Of a DNA stretch of 64,000 nucleotides, positions 9,101-16,929 are shown one piece after another. Under the pieces are notes generated by a model, which was given only the letters and a program-made list of their open reading frames with translations, searched no databases and was not told where the DNA came from. Where the stretch lies: NCBI GenBank assembly GCA_015686845.1, contig JADPRS010000016.1, forward strand, positions 1 to 64,000. The letters are read 5' to 3'. The DNA is from Lutibacter sp. B2 (GTDB lineage Bacteria > Bacillota > Clostridia > Peptostreptococcales > Thermotaleaceae). The stretch's first letter is position 1; each line of letters begins with the position of its first letter. Made by a program: the position numbers and the translations under genes.

Positions 9101-11049
9101 TCTAAATCAAGAAATTTAGCTATTTTTAATTTCAAAAAATTTTCAGATGGATAGGCAGATGAATGTATATTTTTTATAAACATGTCATGTATAGACGAAA
9201 AAAATTGTCCGTTTTTTGAAAAACTAGGTATACGATGATATACAATTTCAAGTGCAGTAATTCTTAAAGAAATTTCTTCAGATTGTAACATTTTTATTAA
9301 GAAATTGTGTAAAATTTTAATACGATCGCTTGATTCATCGATAGGAATATATTTTAATGTCTTAAGAAGATATAATGTTGTGTTATCTTCCGTAAAATGC
9401 CCTTTTTTAAAATACTTAAGAAGAACAAATAAATAATCAGTTGATGGATGAAATAAAAATCTTTTTTGTTTGTTTTTTTTATGCGTAAATAAAGATGAAA
9501 TCATTGTGCTTAAAAGTTCACCAATCCATTCTCTATGTTTAGGTATTATTTTATGATCAGGATATAGAAAAAGTTGTACATATTTTTGTAAGAGGTCTAC
9601 ACTAATTATGTTTGGTGTATAGATATGTACATTATCAGGTACTTCTTTTCTATAATCTTCATCAAACATAGCAATCAAGGTGCCTATAAGCTTAGCACAA
9701 TGTTTTCTTATATCATCTTTAGGATGGGTTAGTTGTTCATATAAAAATCTCAACGTAATAATTTTTTGTTGTTGCGTTAAATAGATTGAATATTCATTAA
9801 AAATACGCAAATATTCACGTAGATTATTCCAATTTTTTTCACTGCGGGCTAATTGTAGTATTAAATTTAGAGAGTGTTCATCGCGTAATTGATACATAAG
9901 TTGAATATTATGATTTATGGATAAGTATTTTATATTATTTACAATATCTTCTCCTTGTAGTAATGAATAATGATTTTTTGATTTAGGGTTAGGAAGGTGG
10001 TTACTAAAAATAGACTCCACTTGAATGCCCAAATGAATCATAAAATTTTCGAAATCTTTTAGTTTGTTATATACACGTGTATATCGTTTTTGTTTGTTCG
10101 CATCTAATTGATCTAGTTTTTTTAATATAACATCGAATGATTCAGATAAACTGTATATATGCATTCCAAAATTTCCATCATGGCCCACATTATTTTTAAC
10201 ACGAAAATCACAATAAATAAGAATCAGTGATTCAAGGGATAAATTGTCTAATTCTAAATCCCAAACGGAATGGTTTAGTGCAATATTACGGATATATTCT
10301 ATATTTTGCTTTGTAAACCATAAATCAGTATAGTAGTAATGCAAATAAGGAACTCTTTTTTGTTCTTGTTTTGTACATCCAAATTTTCCAATATCATGTC
10401 CAGCTGTAGAACCAGATACTCTTCCAAGATCTACAGGAATATTTGTTAGTTTAAATTGGCGAGCAATATGAAGTGCTAAGTAATGAACCCCACAAATATG
10501 ATCCAATGTATTATGTCCTTCTATTTCATAATTTAGTTTCATCATTTCATAAATATATTCATCTTTAAATGCTTTTAAAAAAAGTTTATATTCACCAGGA
10601 TTTTCAAGAAATTTTTCTTCTTCTTTGGTTAAAAAAACGAGTGGATATTTACTTTGAAATGTAGTACCATCATATATTTTTTGAAATTCAGATATAATTC
10701 TTAAGATATCAAGATATAAATAACACACATGATCAAGTTCTCTAATAAGTTTAATATTTAATGCATGAGGAAAAGATTTTGATAGTGCAAATTGATATAT
10801 ATATTCTAACCAATTTTCAGGGATATTTTTTTTAGATAAATCTGTGAGCATATCTTTACACAATTCTAAAGTAGCATAACAGCTATAATCTTTTTTAGTA
10901 ATCATATTATTTAATTTAAGAAAAAAAGAGATATCTTGTACATGATTTGTAATGATTGATTTATCTATTTTTTTATCATTTAACCATGTATCATTGAGTA
11001 GTGTATTTAAGATATCATTGTATAATTTTTGTACGAGTCTATGGTTCAT
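6133..11049 (-). CDS. Giant multidomain protein: HD hydrolase, helical repeats, NadD-like nucleotidyltransferase, GNAT-like region, phosphoribosyltransferase
   Basis: 1638 residues, numbered from the ATG at 11049, which follows AAGGAGGATTTT (a longer frame starts at 11097 without such a site). Order of domains: an HD phosphohydrolase (about 180-290) with AGHDIGKFG (HD at 218-219), NHSVWD (259-264) and CDFRVK (D281). Next come about 550 residues of alpha-helical HEAT-like repeats. A class I nucleotidyltransferase (about 925-1110) has FPGTFDPFSLGH (933-944) and ISSTQIR (1090-1096), the two motifs of NadD/CoaD-type enzymes. A GNAT-like segment follows (about 1136-1300). A type I phosphoribosyltransferase (about 1320-1550) has the PRPP-loop-like PIILVDDILHKG (1446-1457). 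All key motifs look intact, suggesting an active multi-enzyme protein in nucleotide or cofactor chemistry. The actual reaction is unknown. First gene of a three-gene operon. Confidence 0.75.
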   Translation of the reverse strand: MNHRLVQKLYNDILNTLLNDTWLNDKKIDKSIITNHVQDISFFLKLNNMITKKDYSCYATLELCKDMLTDLSKKNIPENWLEYIYQFALSKSFPHALNIKLIRELDHVCYLYLDILRIISEFQKIYDGTTFQSKYPLVFLTKEEEKFLENPGEYKLFLKAFKDEYIYEMMKLNYEIEGHNTLDHICGVHYLALHIARQFKLTNIPVDLGRVSGSTAGHDIGKFGCTKQEQKRVPYLHYYYTDLWFTKQNIEYIRNIALNHSVWDLELDNLSLESLILIYCDFRVKNNVGHDGNFGMHIYSLSESFDVILKKLDQLDANKQKRYTRVYNKLKDFENFMIHLGIQVESIFSNHLPNPKSKNHYSLLQGEDIVNNIKYLSINHNIQLMYQLRDEHSLNLILQLARSEKNWNNLREYLRIFNEYSIYLTQQQKIITLRFLYEQLTHPKDDIRKHCAKLIGTLIAMFDEDYRKEVPDNVHIYTPNIISVDLLQKYVQLFLYPDHKIIPKHREWIGELLSTMISSLFTHKKNKQKRFLFHPSTDYLFVLLKYFKKGHFTEDNTTLYLLKTLKYIPIDESSDRIKILHNFLIKMLQSEEISLRITALEIVYHRIPSFSKNGQFFSSIHDMFIKNIHSSAYPSENFLKLKIAKFLDLEEEITLQYINFFKQDQNKIPSIFLSNLKIATNKIIKKIQVSILLDYSLEDPKNRGFHASLHFCNLLKVSTYDTVRKQAGEAILDLVPYLSFEHRNEVAVELISALELNSYEFVDYIPSYLGELILALHPGELDELIEALSIKIKQSNKYLSSLLLKTIGVAITNYPKYEFLFNEDKNQYNQRLIKMLGILLNGLVHDSIRVKQVALGVIGKDIFSSTSLTLEEKNNIFQLLSKKMLTLLNDFRQEPLLFLSNSASLHHIYRFISEYTFLKGDYCLTIPKKIAFFPGTFDPFSLGHKEIAKSVRNLGFEVYLAIDEFSWSKQTLPHLLRKNIANMSIANELNIYLYPEHFPTNIANKETLKQLKDNFSYSEVHIVVGSDVVLNASSYTKEATENSIHSFPHIIFERNHLLPAEKRKSNFSTAIEKINEKVTVLALSSPYEDISSTQIRNYIDENRDISSLVDPLVQKYIYENGFYRSEPQYKSITEEMSIKIQIIENIDSEIIHEISSLFNMNHEILHTKLIEFSKKRSSRLLIIRDLEDNRKILGFSMHHWARLNTLYNDLKDNNISEYIRENAYGRIAIIDGIFANSSATFENLEQIILTETLSFCLSKDYEYAVFNNIIPDYSSLSLHEILRLQGFIQLSFSNPKNPVFTVNMSSPCTLLLDLDTFVKEPFKSNPQVHAAILQSRKNTQKALTNLYPGNLILSFDKQFLHATLIRKICAENKVPTIPLEPQKLGDSMCVPFGSILNRSVIPNTVTKSLHTEKLFLPHMKNFIIGPFPHYNSLEIQIKMIHAFNRPIILVDDILHKGYRNNVIHPLLQHAKANVKKTIVGLLSARGKELMDRQGREVDCAYYIPKLRSWFNESYLCPFFGGDTVWRGQTPQRNLVPSINLILPYTSPAFLKNTSNDAIYNFSKTCIENSINILSVIENIYHDIHERNLTLASLGEVFVSPRCPDHGKDMYYDLNLNPSHYLENDLELLNKLEHTLLNK

Positions 11050-11215
11050 AAAATCCTCCTTTTTAGAAAAAGTGTATTTATATATATTATAACTCAAAAT
11101 GTATAATAAAGTACATGTAAAGTAAATTAGTGGAAGATGTAGTTCATATCCTTTTAAGGATTTAAAAAGTATAGTATAATGTTTATACTGAGTATAATAA
11201 AAGGGGATAGTAGAG

Positions 11216-12256
11216 ATGCGTAAAACAGATGCAGTTATAATAAAAAAAGCAATTATTCATGTTTTAGACAAAAATGCGGAAGAACCGCTGTTAACCGATT
11301 TTGAGCAAAATATACAAGAAGATATTCATGAATTTTTAGAAAAGCACATTATAAAATCATTACAAGATGAAGATAATAAAAAGGCAAGGTTTCGTAGTGG
11401 AACCGCGGTTGTGAAGGATGCCTGCATGGAAATTTTTGAAGATAATACAATGTTTGTTGAAGGATCTAAAAAAATTGCACAAAGATTATTTAAATCTATG
11501 AAAAGTAATAATAATATATCTTCATCAGATTTAGTAATATGTTTATATGCAGTAGAGAATAAAGATTATATTGCTATATTAAAATTAGATTATAAAAAAT
11601 CATTTATTCACCAAGTAGAATTTATGGAAGATAAATTCAAAATATCTATTTTGCCACAGGCTATAGGGCTTCCAGGAATGAATCAAAAGCTTCAAAAATG
11701 TGCATTTATCAAGCCGGTAGATGAAGAAGATGAATGTGATTTAATTGTATTAGATAAACAAATGTACAGTAAAGATGAAGAGGCACAAATAGCCCAATTT
11801 TTTGTACAAGAGTTTTTGAATTGCCATGTATTAATGGATAATAGAGATAAGACGAAAGCTTTTAAAGCAGCAACAGAGAAATGGACAAGGAAGTTGTTAA
11901 AAGAGGATATAGAGAAAGCACAGGATGTGAGAAAAGAAACGATTGCAGCATTAAAGGATGGAATAGAAGTAGATGTTGAGAATTTTAGTCAAGAAATTTT
12001 GGGCAATGATAAGGAATTGAGAGAAAATTTTGTACAACATTTAAATCAAGAAGGATTAAATTTGGAACCTTTTGATATTGATAAACAATGGGTTGAGAAA
12101 AAAATGAAGAAAAGGGTTATGAAAACGGATACAGGAATAGAAATAAAGGCTGAATATGAAATTTTTGAAGATCATATGAAATTGGAAATAATGCGTAATG
12201 GAGATGGGACAGTAAATATTATTATTAGAAATGTACGCAACTTCCAAGAACGGTAA
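11216..12256 (+). CDS. Nucleoid-associated protein, NdpA family
   Basis: 346 residues matching the 37-kDa nucleoid-associated protein (NdpA/YejK) family: an N-terminal AVIIKKAIIHVLD block, then FRSGTAVVKDACMEIF and the Ser/Asp-rich DLVICLYAVENKDYIAILKLDYKKSF, followed by a long charged C-terminal part. Family members bind DNA, but their role in Clostridia is poorly defined. It is transcribed away from the giant operon, from a shared region of about 165 bases. GGGGATAG precedes the start. 6S RNA follows downstream. Confidence 0.85.
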   Translation: MRKTDAVIIKKAIIHVLDKNAEEPLLTDFEQNIQEDIHEFLEKHIIKSLQDEDNKKARFRSGTAVVKDACMEIFEDNTMFVEGSKKIAQRLFKSMKSNNNISSSDLVICLYAVENKDYIAILKLDYKKSFIHQVEFMEDKFKISILPQAIGLPGMNQKLQKCAFIKPVDEEDECDLIVLDKQMYSKDEEAQIAQFFVQEFLNCHVLMDNRDKTKAFKAATEKWTRKLLKEDIEKAQDVRKETIAALKDGIEVDVENFSQEILGNDKELRENFVQHLNQEGLNLEPFDIDKQWVEKKMKKRVMKTDTGIEIKAEYEIFEDHMKLEIMRNGDGTVNIIIRNVRNFQER

Positions 12257-12294
12257 TATGTTCAAAAATAAAAAATATTTTATCCTTTTTATCC

Positions 12295-12323
12295 TTTAAA
12301 AGTTTATTATTATAGTGTATAAT
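12295..12323 (+). promoter_or_regulatory. SigA-type promoter of 6S RNA
   Basis: TTTAAA at 12295-12300, an exact 17-base spacer and a perfect TATAAT at 12318-12323 place the start of transcription near 12330-12335, where the paired 5' arm of the 6S RNA begins. Confidence 0.7.
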
Positions 12324-12332
12324 AGAATTAAT

Positions 12333-12512
12333 AAAAGTCCTGGGGTGTGCGTTAAAGCCTGAAAATTCAACCTACAGAAAACATCCGGGAGTTCGTGTCC
12401 TTTTGCAAATGAAATGCCTCTTCAGAGAGGAATTCAAGAGTAATAGGTAGAACACCCACCTAGTGTGCATAGCGGGTGTGAATTTGAGGGTGGACGGCAT
12501 TCTGGGTCAATA
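12333..12512 (+). ncRNA. ssrS: 6S RNA
   Basis: 6S RNA mimics an open promoter and binds the housekeeping RNA polymerase holoenzyme. The 5' arm GTCCTGGGGTGTGCG (from 12337) pairs, using several G-U pairs, with the 3' arm GACGGCATTCTGGGTC (12493-12508). These ends resemble the conserved 6S ends known from E. coli (CTGAGATGTTCG and GGCGGCATCTCGG). The interior can form a long, interrupted hairpin, including ACACCC/GGGTGT near 12450-12480. The roughly 180-base length fits. The promoter sits directly upstream and a strong terminator lies at 12535-12570. Together with its flanks this element fills the 304-base gap between the NdpA-like gene and spoVB. Confidence 0.85.
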
Positions 12513-12534
12513 TTATGAAATAACACTTAAAGTC

Positions 12535-12570
12535 AAAATTCCAAGTGATTACTTGGAATTTTATTTTTTT
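12535..12570 (+). terminator. Intrinsic terminator after 6S RNA
   Basis: A perfect 12-bp stem (12535-12546 with 12551-12562) with loop GATT is followed by ATTTTTTT. It overlaps the last codon of the convergent spoVB gene and may also work for that strand. Confidence 0.85.
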
Positions 12571-14111
12571 GTAAATATATATTGTAAAGATTTTATTCCA
12601 ATGCTACCAGATACGATTATGATTACTACATAAATAATAAAACCGATAGATGTACTTATTAATGTGCTTACTATATTATTTATGTTTTGATCGAAGCATA
12701 TTTTATATATATTGATTGTGGAAATAATCATTAATCCAGTAGCGATGATTGGTTTAAGTACACTATTAGATAAACTAAAATCAATGGTTTTGATAAAATA
12801 TTTTAAGGTGATGATATTGAGTATACAGATAAGAATAGATGAAAATAAAAATCCATATATATATCCATATATACCAAACTTAGGATTTGAAACTAAGTAA
12901 TAGGTACATAGTAGCTGGATACTCATACCTATAAGATGGAATGTGGTTGTAATTACTTGTTTTCCCATTCCATGTAAAATGCCAGATATAGTATGATGTA
13001 AACTTAAAAATATTGTTGCAAGTGCTAAAGAGGTTAGATAATAAGAAACATCTTCTTGATTATAAATAAACATACATATAGGTTTTGAAAAAAATAAAAA
13101 TAGTGCACTTGTTGGAATCGCTATTAAAAGTGTCATACGTATAGCTAAGTTTGATTTTAATTTAATTTCAGATATGTTTTTTAAAGCTATTTCTTGTGAA
13201 ATGCTAGGTATTATATTTACTACTAAAGCTGAGGTTACGATGAAAGGAAGAAAAAGTAGTGGGAAAGCCATTCCAGCGAGTTTTCCAAACATATTTATAG
13301 ATTCTTGAGCTGTATAACCTGCCATTTGTAATCTTTGAGGAATCCATACGGCATTTATTGAATGCATAATGACTGTGATTAATCGAGAAATAGTAATGGG
13401 TAAGGAAATAAGTAATATTTTTTTTATAGGTGATTTAGGTGTTCTTTTAATAAAATTATATGTTCTTTTTGGCAGAAGTGCTTTACGAAATTTAAACCGA
13501 AAGATAAGCCATAAAAGACCCATAAATTCGCCAACAGATATACCGATTGTTGCAATCATTGCACCATATTTAGTATTCACTGGGAAACATAAATATAGGG
13601 TACCTATTACAAAAAAAATCCGAAATAATTGTTCTAAAATCTGTGATGTAGCTACAGGTTTTACTTTATTTATGCCATAATAATATCCTCGAAATATTGA
13701 AGACAATGTTATTAATGGAATTGCAGGTATTAACGCTAGGAGACTAAAGTACGTGTCTTTATTTTTTATGATACAAGTGCTTATAAATTCGGCGTTGTGA
13801 AAAAGTAAAATAGAAAATCCGGTACTAATACTAAAACCTATAAGTAAAGAGAATCCCATAATTCGATTGCAATAGGGTTTATTATTTAAAGAGTCATAGT
13901 GTGCAATAAGCTTAGATACGGAGACTGGTATTCCAGCAGTGGTAAAAGTTATTAAAGTCATTAAAATTGGAAAAACTAAATGAAATAAACCTATGCCTTC
14001 AGGTCCAATCATTCTAGATAAAACTATTTTATATGCAAACCCTAAAAATCTTACAATGAAGTTTACGATTATAAGTATAATGGTTCCATGCAAAAAAGAT
14101 CTTTTTTTCAT
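12561..14111 (-). CDS. spoVB: Stage V sporulation protein B-type flippase
   Basis: 516 residues, about 14 hydrophobic segments, of the MATE-like/MOP polysaccharide flippase superfamily. The start KRSFLHGTIILIIVNFIVRFLGF is typical of the SpoVB/YtgP group, followed by the family-like R-x-I-G-P-E-G-I-G-L-F (about 33-43) and AGIPVSVSKLIA. SpoVB proteins are needed for spore cortex formation, probably by moving lipid-linked peptidoglycan precursor. Paralogues are common in Clostridia, so this may be SpoVB itself or a close relative. A run of G (GGGGGGAG) serves as ribosome-binding site. It is a single-gene unit convergent with 6S RNA. Confidence 0.85.
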   Translation of the reverse strand: MKKRSFLHGTIILIIVNFIVRFLGFAYKIVLSRMIGPEGIGLFHLVFPILMTLITFTTAGIPVSVSKLIAHYDSLNNKPYCNRIMGFSLLIGFSISTGFSILLFHNAEFISTCIIKNKDTYFSLLALIPAIPLITLSSIFRGYYYGINKVKPVATSQILEQLFRIFFVIGTLYLCFPVNTKYGAMIATIGISVGEFMGLLWLIFRFKFRKALLPKRTYNFIKRTPKSPIKKILLISLPITISRLITVIMHSINAVWIPQRLQMAGYTAQESINMFGKLAGMAFPLLFLPFIVTSALVVNIIPSISQEIALKNISEIKLKSNLAIRMTLLIAIPTSALFLFFSKPICMFIYNQEDVSYYLTSLALATIFLSLHHTISGILHGMGKQVITTTFHLIGMSIQLLCTYYLVSNPKFGIYGYIYGFLFSSILICILNIITLKYFIKTIDFSLSNSVLKPIIATGLMIISTINIYKICFDQNINNIVSTLISTSIGFIIYVVIIIVSGSIGIKSLQYIFTKK

Positions 14112-14288
14112 AGACTCCCCCCTATAAAATGATTGAGATATATTAGTGTATTTTCCTACAAATATATTATTCTTATTTTTTTAAAATATGAATATGTGGG
14201 TATAAAAGTAATAAAGGTTTAGGTATTATTAGAAAAGTCACTTATAATACTAAATAGGGTATTAAATATAATACATTGGAGGAAACGT

Positions 14289-14849
14289 ATGAAAAAAATG
14301 GTGTACTTAGTTGCAATACCTAATGGTATGTTACAACATTGTGCAAATAAAATACAACAATCTATATGGGAAAAATATGATTTGGGAATAGATGAATTTC
14401 CAGAAATCCATATAACGATAGATGCATTTTATTATGAAGATCAAGAAGAACTAGAAAAAATCACACATGAACTGGAAAATATTATATCTAAGATAAAAGC
14501 CTTTGAAGTTAGTGTTAATGGTTTTGGGCATATACCTAGTCCTCATAATTGTATTACATTACATGTTGTAAAAACAGAAGAGTTAAAAAAAGTTTATTCA
14601 CAAATACATACGAACATGAAAAAAAGAGGATTTGATGTGAGAGACTTTTCACCAGAAGAGATTGTATTTCATATTAGTTTAGCAGGACTGCATGGTAGAA
14701 TATGGAGTGAGTCAGAAAGTTTATCAGCTTGGGAAGATGTAAGACATTTTAAATTTAGAGAAATATCATTGTTACAAGAATTTCAATTATGGCATCTAGA
14801 TTTGAATTCTGATGGTAAAATTATAACAAGAATCAAATTGAATCAATAA
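14289..14849 (+). CDS. 2H phosphoesterase (2'-5' RNA ligase family)
   Basis: 186 residues with the two H-x-T/S motifs that define the 2H superfamily: HITI near residue 41 and FHISLAG near residue 120. Length and spacing match bacterial 2'-5' RNA ligase/cyclic phosphodiesterase-like proteins (LigT/YjcG type). The enzymes cut or join 2'-5' or 2',3'-cyclic phosphodiester bonds; the natural substrate is not known for this subgroup. TTGGAGG precedes the ATG. It stands alone between spoVB (divergent) and the MocR gene. Confidence 0.8.
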   Translation: MKKMVYLVAIPNGMLQHCANKIQQSIWEKYDLGIDEFPEIHITIDAFYYEDQEELEKITHELENIISKIKAFEVSVNGFGHIPSPHNCITLHVVKTEELKKVYSQIHTNMKKRGFDVRDFSPEEIVFHISLAGLHGRIWSESESLSAWEDVRHFKFREISLLQEFQLWHLDLNSDGKIITRIKLNQ

Positions 14850-14867
14850 AAAGTACTAATAAATAAA

Positions 14868-14900
14868 TGGAACGTGGTATTTAATCGCGTTCTATTATAT
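14868..14900 (+). terminator. Possible weak terminator after the 2H gene
   Basis: A short hairpin (GGAACG with CGTTCT) precedes a TATTATATTTT tract. The stem is short and imperfect, so this is a tentative call. Confidence 0.35.
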
Positions 14901-14968
14901 TTTGTGGATAAATTGGGTAATGTTTTATATAATGAAGAAAAAAGAAGGAAAAAATGTAGGAGGTAAAA

Positions 14969-16462
14969 ATGAAAATTTTTAGTGATATTGTACTAGATAA
15001 AAAATCGCAGCAGCATCTATATATGCAATTATTTAATAAAATTAGACAAATGATTATAGATGGAAAAATAAAAGCGAATTACAAATTACCAGCAATTAGA
15101 CCGTTGGCAAGCAAACTTGGTGTTAATACAAGTACGATTGTAAATACATATGCGTTATTAGAAAAAGAAGGTTTTGTATATAAAAAAATAGGAAGTGGGA
15201 CTTTTGTTAGTGCAATCTTAACCCATAAAAATGAAGATGACATTTTACAAAAATATCCCTTGGATGAAGATATAAAGTTAATGGATCGTGGTCAAATGCA
15301 AATAAAAAAAAATATGATAAGTTTTGCAAGTGCTACACCTACTTCCGATTTATTTCCAGTAGAAGATTTTAAAATTTTATTAAATGAAGTACTAGATAGA
15401 GATAAAGGAGCGGCTTTTGGATATCAAGAAAGTCAAGGATATTATCCTTTAAGAGATGCATTGGTAAATTATTTGAAAACTTATGAAATAGAAACAAATC
15501 CTGAAAACATACAAATTATTTCTGGAGCACAACAAGGGATAGATGTAATTGCTAAGGCGTTTATTGATCATGGGGATACGGTTATTGTTGAAAGTCCTAC
15601 ATATACAGGAGCAATTGGAACATTTAGGTCAAGAGGTGCAAAAATTATAACCATTCCAATACTGACGGATGGTATTGATGTAGATCGGTTAGAAGAATGT
15701 ATTAAAAATTATAAACCTAAGTTGGTGTATATAATGCCGAATTTTCAAAATCCAACAGGGTATTCTTATAGTTTAGAAAAAAAAATGAAGGTAATGAGCT
15801 TAGCAGAAAAATACAATACATTGATTGTAGAGGATGACTATCTTAGTGATTTGAGTTTTTGCAGTAGTGATAATACAGCATTAAAGAGTTTAGATAGTTC
15901 AAATTCCATCATTTATATTAAAAGCTTCTCAAAAATTTTTATGCCAGGTTTAAGACTGGGATTTTTAATAATTCCACCTAAAATCCACCAAAAAATTTTA
16001 GAAGCGAAGCATACATCTGATATATCTACATCTGGATTAAACCAGAGAGTTTTTGATTTGTATTTAAGAAATGGAATGTGGAAAAAGCATATAAAATATA
16101 TGGAAGACATATACAGAGAACGATTCGAGGTAATGAAGAGTTGTTTAGAAAAATATTTTTCTACCCTACAGCTGAATTATAGTATTCCACAAGGTGGATT
16201 ACATTTTTGGTTCGAATTACCAGATGGATATGATGCAACCAAACTATATTCGCAAGCTGCTAAAAATAATATTCTTATATTACCAGGAAATATCTTTTTT
16301 CCATTAGCAAAAGGAAATAGATTTTTTAGACTAAGTATTGCTGCGGTAAAATCAAAGGATATTGAAATTGGAATTAAAAAATTAGCAGAAGTGATAGAAA
16401 AAATGATTGGAAAAGATTCAAAGAAAGAACAAAAAGCTGATGCATATACACCACTTTTATAA
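14969..16462 (+). CDS. MocR/PdxR-family GntR regulator with aminotransferase domain
   Basis: 497 residues. Residues about 1-75 form a GntR winged helix (QLFNKIRQMIIDGKI, LPAIRPLASKLGVNTSTIVNTYALLEKEG), then a linker and a fold-type I aminotransferase domain. The PLP lysine is K322 in KSFSKIFMPGLRLGF; the preceding NFQNPTGY and VEDDYLSDL blocks also match the aminotransferase family. MocR proteins use the PLP domain to sense a ligand. Some are PdxR-like activators of vitamin B6 genes, others control amino acid metabolism; no target is adjacent here. AGGAGG precedes the start. A long shared terminator separates it from bactofilin. Confidence 0.88.
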   Translation: MKIFSDIVLDKKSQQHLYMQLFNKIRQMIIDGKIKANYKLPAIRPLASKLGVNTSTIVNTYALLEKEGFVYKKIGSGTFVSAILTHKNEDDILQKYPLDEDIKLMDRGQMQIKKNMISFASATPTSDLFPVEDFKILLNEVLDRDKGAAFGYQESQGYYPLRDALVNYLKTYEIETNPENIQIISGAQQGIDVIAKAFIDHGDTVIVESPTYTGAIGTFRSRGAKIITIPILTDGIDVDRLEECIKNYKPKLVYIMPNFQNPTGYSYSLEKKMKVMSLAEKYNTLIVEDDYLSDLSFCSSDNTALKSLDSSNSIIYIKSFSKIFMPGLRLGFLIIPPKIHQKILEAKHTSDISTSGLNQRVFDLYLRNGMWKKHIKYMEDIYRERFEVMKSCLEKYFSTLQLNYSIPQGGLHFWFELPDGYDATKLYSQAAKNNILILPGNIFFPLAKGNRFFRLSIAAVKSKDIEIGIKKLAEVIEKMIGKDSKKEQKADAYTPLL

Positions 16463-16488
16463 TCGATCTATAGGAAATTAGAGTATTA

Positions 16489-16530
16489 AAAAAGCAAAGA
16501 CATAAAGAATTCTTTATGCCTTTGCTTTTT
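16489..16530. terminator. Bidirectional terminator between MocR and bactofilin genes
   Basis: AAAAAGCAAAG (16489-16499) pairs with CTTTGCTTTTT (16520-16530), with an inner ATAAAG/CTTTAT stem. There are A/T runs on both sides. The bactofilin stop codon lies inside it. Confidence 0.85.
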
Positions 16531-16909
16531 GTTCATTTAATTCAGATACGTTATTAGGGATTTCATTTTTCATACTACATTTTCCTTCAAAAATAGCTTT
16601 GTCTTCTACTATTAAACTTACTACATGAATATCACCTAAAACTTTTCCGGAAGAATTTATTTGTAATTTTTCTAACGTATTTACATTTCCTTCTACAGAA
16701 CCAGATACAATTACATTGGTTGCAGATATATTACCTAAGACTTGACCTTCTTTGCCAAGAATAACATTGCCGTCTACATTGATATCACCTGAAAAAGTCC
16801 CATCAATGCGAACGGTTCCAGTTGCATTGAGTTTTCCTTCAAAATTAGAACCTAGACCTATTAATGTATTTACATTTTCGCTTGTATTACTATTATTTTT
16901 TTTAAACAT
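16514..16909 (-). CDS. Bactofilin (polymer-forming cytoskeletal protein)
   Basis: 131 residues dominated by a right-handed beta-helix repeat (about 17-115): TLIGLGSNFEGKLNATG, then repeating G-x-h-x-G-x-h units such as VRIDGTFSGDINVDG and VIVSGSVEGNV. Bactofilins self-assemble into filaments without nucleotide and often position cell-wall enzymes. The gene lies 20 bases after an M23 peptidase on the same strand, a common pairing in which the filament is thought to organise the hydrolase. A GGAGG site precedes the ATG. Confidence 0.92.
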   Translation of the reverse strand: MFKKNNSNTSENVNTLIGLGSNFEGKLNATGTVRIDGTFSGDINVDGNVILGKEGQVLGNISATNVIVSGSVEGNVNTLEKLQINSSGKVLGDIHVVSLIVEDKAIFEGKCSMKNEIPNNVSELNEQKAKA

Positions 16910-16929
16910 TTTATCCCTCCACGATTATA

